Source of the DNA: CAG-217 sp963642245
GTDB lineage: Bacteria > Bacillota > Clostridia > Oscillospirales > Acutalibacteraceae
NCBI GenBank assembly: GCA_963642245.1
Contig: CAVIFY010000071.1
Location: 1-6,500 of the forward strand
Direction: 5' to 3'
DNA length: 6,500 nt
The notes beneath the pieces were generated by a model. It ran no database searches. It saw nothing but the letters and a program-made list of their open reading frames with translations, and was not told the origin of the DNA. Shown here piece by piece: positions 5,594-6,500 of this stretch. How positions within the stretch are numbered: the first letter of the stretch is position 1; each line of letters opens with the position of its first letter. The translations under genes were made by a program, and so were the position numbers.

Positions 5594-6172
5594 ATGGACA
5601 ATCAAGTGACTGTTGAGATTTCTGCCCGCCATGTACATCTGAGCCAGGCAGATCTGGAGACCCTGTTCGGCAAGGGCTATGAGCTGACGGTGAAGAAAAT
5701 GCTGTCCCAGCCCGGCCAGTATGCCAGCAACGAGCGCGTGCGCGTGGTGGGTACCAAGAGCGAGTTCCCGGCTGTGTCTATTCTTGGCCCGGTGCGTAAG
5801 GCTACCCAGGTGGAGCTGAGCCTGACGGACGCCCGCTCCATCGGCGTAACTGCCCCGGTGCGGGAGAGCGGCGATATTGCCGGTTCCGGCGCCTGCAAGC
5901 TGGTGGGCCCTGCCGGTGAGGTGGAGCTGACCGAGGGCGTGATCGCTGCCAAGCGCCACATCCACGCCACTACGGCAGACGCAGAGCGTATGGGCCTGGA
6001 GAACGGCCAGATCGTCAGCGTAGAGATCCCCTCTGCCAACGGCCGTAACCTGACCTTTGGCGATGTGGTGGTGCGTGTGTCTGACAGCTATGCCCTGGCC
6101 ATGCACATTGATACGGACGAGGCCAACGCCGCCGGTATGGCACCCAATACCCCCGGTACGATCATTAAATAA
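5594..6172 (+). CDS. pduL: PduL-type phosphate acyltransferase (phosphotransacetylase)
   Basis: A 192-residue enzyme that interconverts acyl-CoA plus phosphate with acyl-phosphate plus CoA. With acetyl-CoA, this feeds acetate kinase for ATP and acetate formation. Family motifs run the full length: SARHVHLS (10-17), LTVKKMLSQPGQYAS (31-45), ILGPVRKATQVELS (63-76), AKRHIHA (119-125) and MHIDTDEANAA (170-180). The expected di-zinc ligands are present: H13, H15, E74, H122, H124 and H171. The protein begins almost directly at the catalytic domain, without the N-terminal encapsulation helix of microcompartment PduL, and no shell or diol-utilisation genes are nearby. A soluble housekeeping role in place of Pta is therefore likely. 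No acetate kinase gene is in the window. The ATG at 5594 has GGAGG at ideal spacing, and a terminator follows at once, so it is monocistronic. Confidence 0.95.
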   Translation: MDNQVTVEISARHVHLSQADLETLFGKGYELTVKKMLSQPGQYASNERVRVVGTKSEFPAVSILGPVRKATQVELSLTDARSIGVTAPVRESGDIAGSGACKLVGPAGEVELTEGVIAAKRHIHATTADAERMGLENGQIVSVEIPSANGRNLTFGDVVVRVSDSYALAMHIDTDEANAAGMAPNTPGTIIK

Positions 6173-6190
6173 GTATAGGGAACAGGTAGT

Positions 6191-6220
6191 AAAAAGAGCA
6201 CCCACGCGGGTGCTCTTTTT
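6191..6220 (+). terminator. pduL: Rho-independent terminator of pduL
   Basis: AAAAAGAGCACCC (6191-6203), loop ACGC, GGGTGCTCTTTTT (6208-6220) is a perfect 13-bp stem ending in T5, about 20 bases after the stop codon. The A tract on the 5' side would allow it to work on the other strand too. Confidence 0.93.
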
Positions 6221-6232
6221 ATGTATGTTTTC

Positions 6233-6256
6233 GTAGGGCGGGGGCTTGCTCCCGCC
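6233..6256 (+). repeat. GTAG-hairpin (REP-like) module, copy D
   Basis: GTAG (6233-6236) precedes GGCGGGGG/CTCCCGCC (6237-6244 with 6249-6256), an 8-bp stem with one G-T pair. It matches copy C except for a stem base that restores pairing here. It lies just after the pduL terminator. Confidence 0.75.
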
Positions 6257-6265
6257 GAGCGTTTA

Positions 6266-6452
6266 TTTATGGCACCTCCGGTGCAATCCCTCAGTCAGCT
6301 GCGCTGACAGCTCCCTTTGCAAGGGAGCCTAAGAAGATGTAACTGCTATGCCCCCCTTGCAATAAGGGGCGCCGAATTTTATAGATTTTGTAACCGATTT
6401 GCCTCCCTTGTAAAGGGAGGTGGGTTTGCCGTAGGCAAACTCGGAGGGATTG
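6266..6452 (+). repeat. AATCCCTC-type multi-hairpin repeat, copy D
   Basis: The ends are CAATCCCTCAGTC (from 6284) and CGGAGGGATTG (to 6452). Hairpins are GCACC-TCC-GGTGC, GTCAGC-TGC-GCTGAC (6294-6308), GCTCCCTT-TGC-AAGGGAGC, an extra CCCCTT-GCAAT-AAGGGG (6353-6369), CCTCCCTT-GTA-AAGGGAGG and GTTTGCC-GTA-GGCAAAC (6424-6440). A GTAAC...GCC segment appears twice, suggesting partial internal duplication compared with copy B. Together with the GTAG module it fills most of 6221-6452, and I see no gene there. Confidence 0.85.
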
Positions 6453-6465
6453 ATGCACTCGCTAC

Positions 6466-6488
6466 GAAACAGTCCCCCGGACTGTTTC
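6466..6488. repeat. Perfect 10-bp hairpin beside repeat copy D
   Basis: GAAACAGTCC (6466-6475), loop CCC, GGACTGTTTC (6479-6488). It has no T tract, so it is not a typical terminator. It may be another member of the local hairpin-repeat set or the start of a feature beyond the window edge. Confidence 0.55.
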
Positions 6489-6500
6489 TCCCAAATGCTG

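Noticed and set aside
5570..6205. A 211-codon open frame on the minus strand opposite pduL
   Set aside because: It is antisense to a protein with all PduL motifs and runs into the pduL terminator.

Overview
The window looks like chromosomal DNA of a GC-rich anaerobic Clostridia member, most likely an Oscillospiraceae/Ruminococcaceae-type gut bacterium. The grounds are: a paired DnaD-domain protein and DnaI-type helicase loader, a PduL-type phosphotransacylase, a family 4 Fe-S uracil-DNA glycosylase, strong Shine-Dalgarno sites, sigma-A-type promoters, Rho-independent terminators, and intergenic gaps filled with palindromic repeats. The taxonomy is inferred from gene content and style; no database was searched.

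Layout. Positions 1-57 hold the probable last codons and the terminator of a + strand gene that lies outside the window. A minus-strand replication operon follows (2286 down to 244): a DnaD-domain protein, then a DnaI/DnaC-like AAA+ helicase loader. A tRNA-Gly(GCC) gene with a perfect consensus promoter lies on the minus strand (2776-2701). A + strand gene (3000-4613) encodes a single-pass membrane protein of unknown function with a large, cysteine-rich, internally duplicated outer part. A family 4 uracil-DNA glycosylase (minus, 5489-4926) and pduL (+, 5594-6172) are divergently transcribed from a short shared promoter region.

The genes are not one pathway. They are separate housekeeping units: replication initiation, translation, an envelope protein, DNA repair, and acetate/acetyl-phosphate metabolism. 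The only clear operon is DnaD-like/DnaI-like, where the loader's Shine-Dalgarno overlaps the stop codon of the gene before it.

The most unusual content is between the genes. Four of the gaps (about 58-243, 2400-2660, 4620-4850, 6230-6490) carry two interleaved repeat families. One is a short hairpin with GTAG directly 5' of it, a layout like REP sequences served by RAYT transposases. The other is a 120-190 bp element with AATCCCTC-type terminal inverted repeats, built from a string of short hairpins whose arms change together between copies. No transposase gene, CRISPR array, rRNA or recognisable riboswitch was found.
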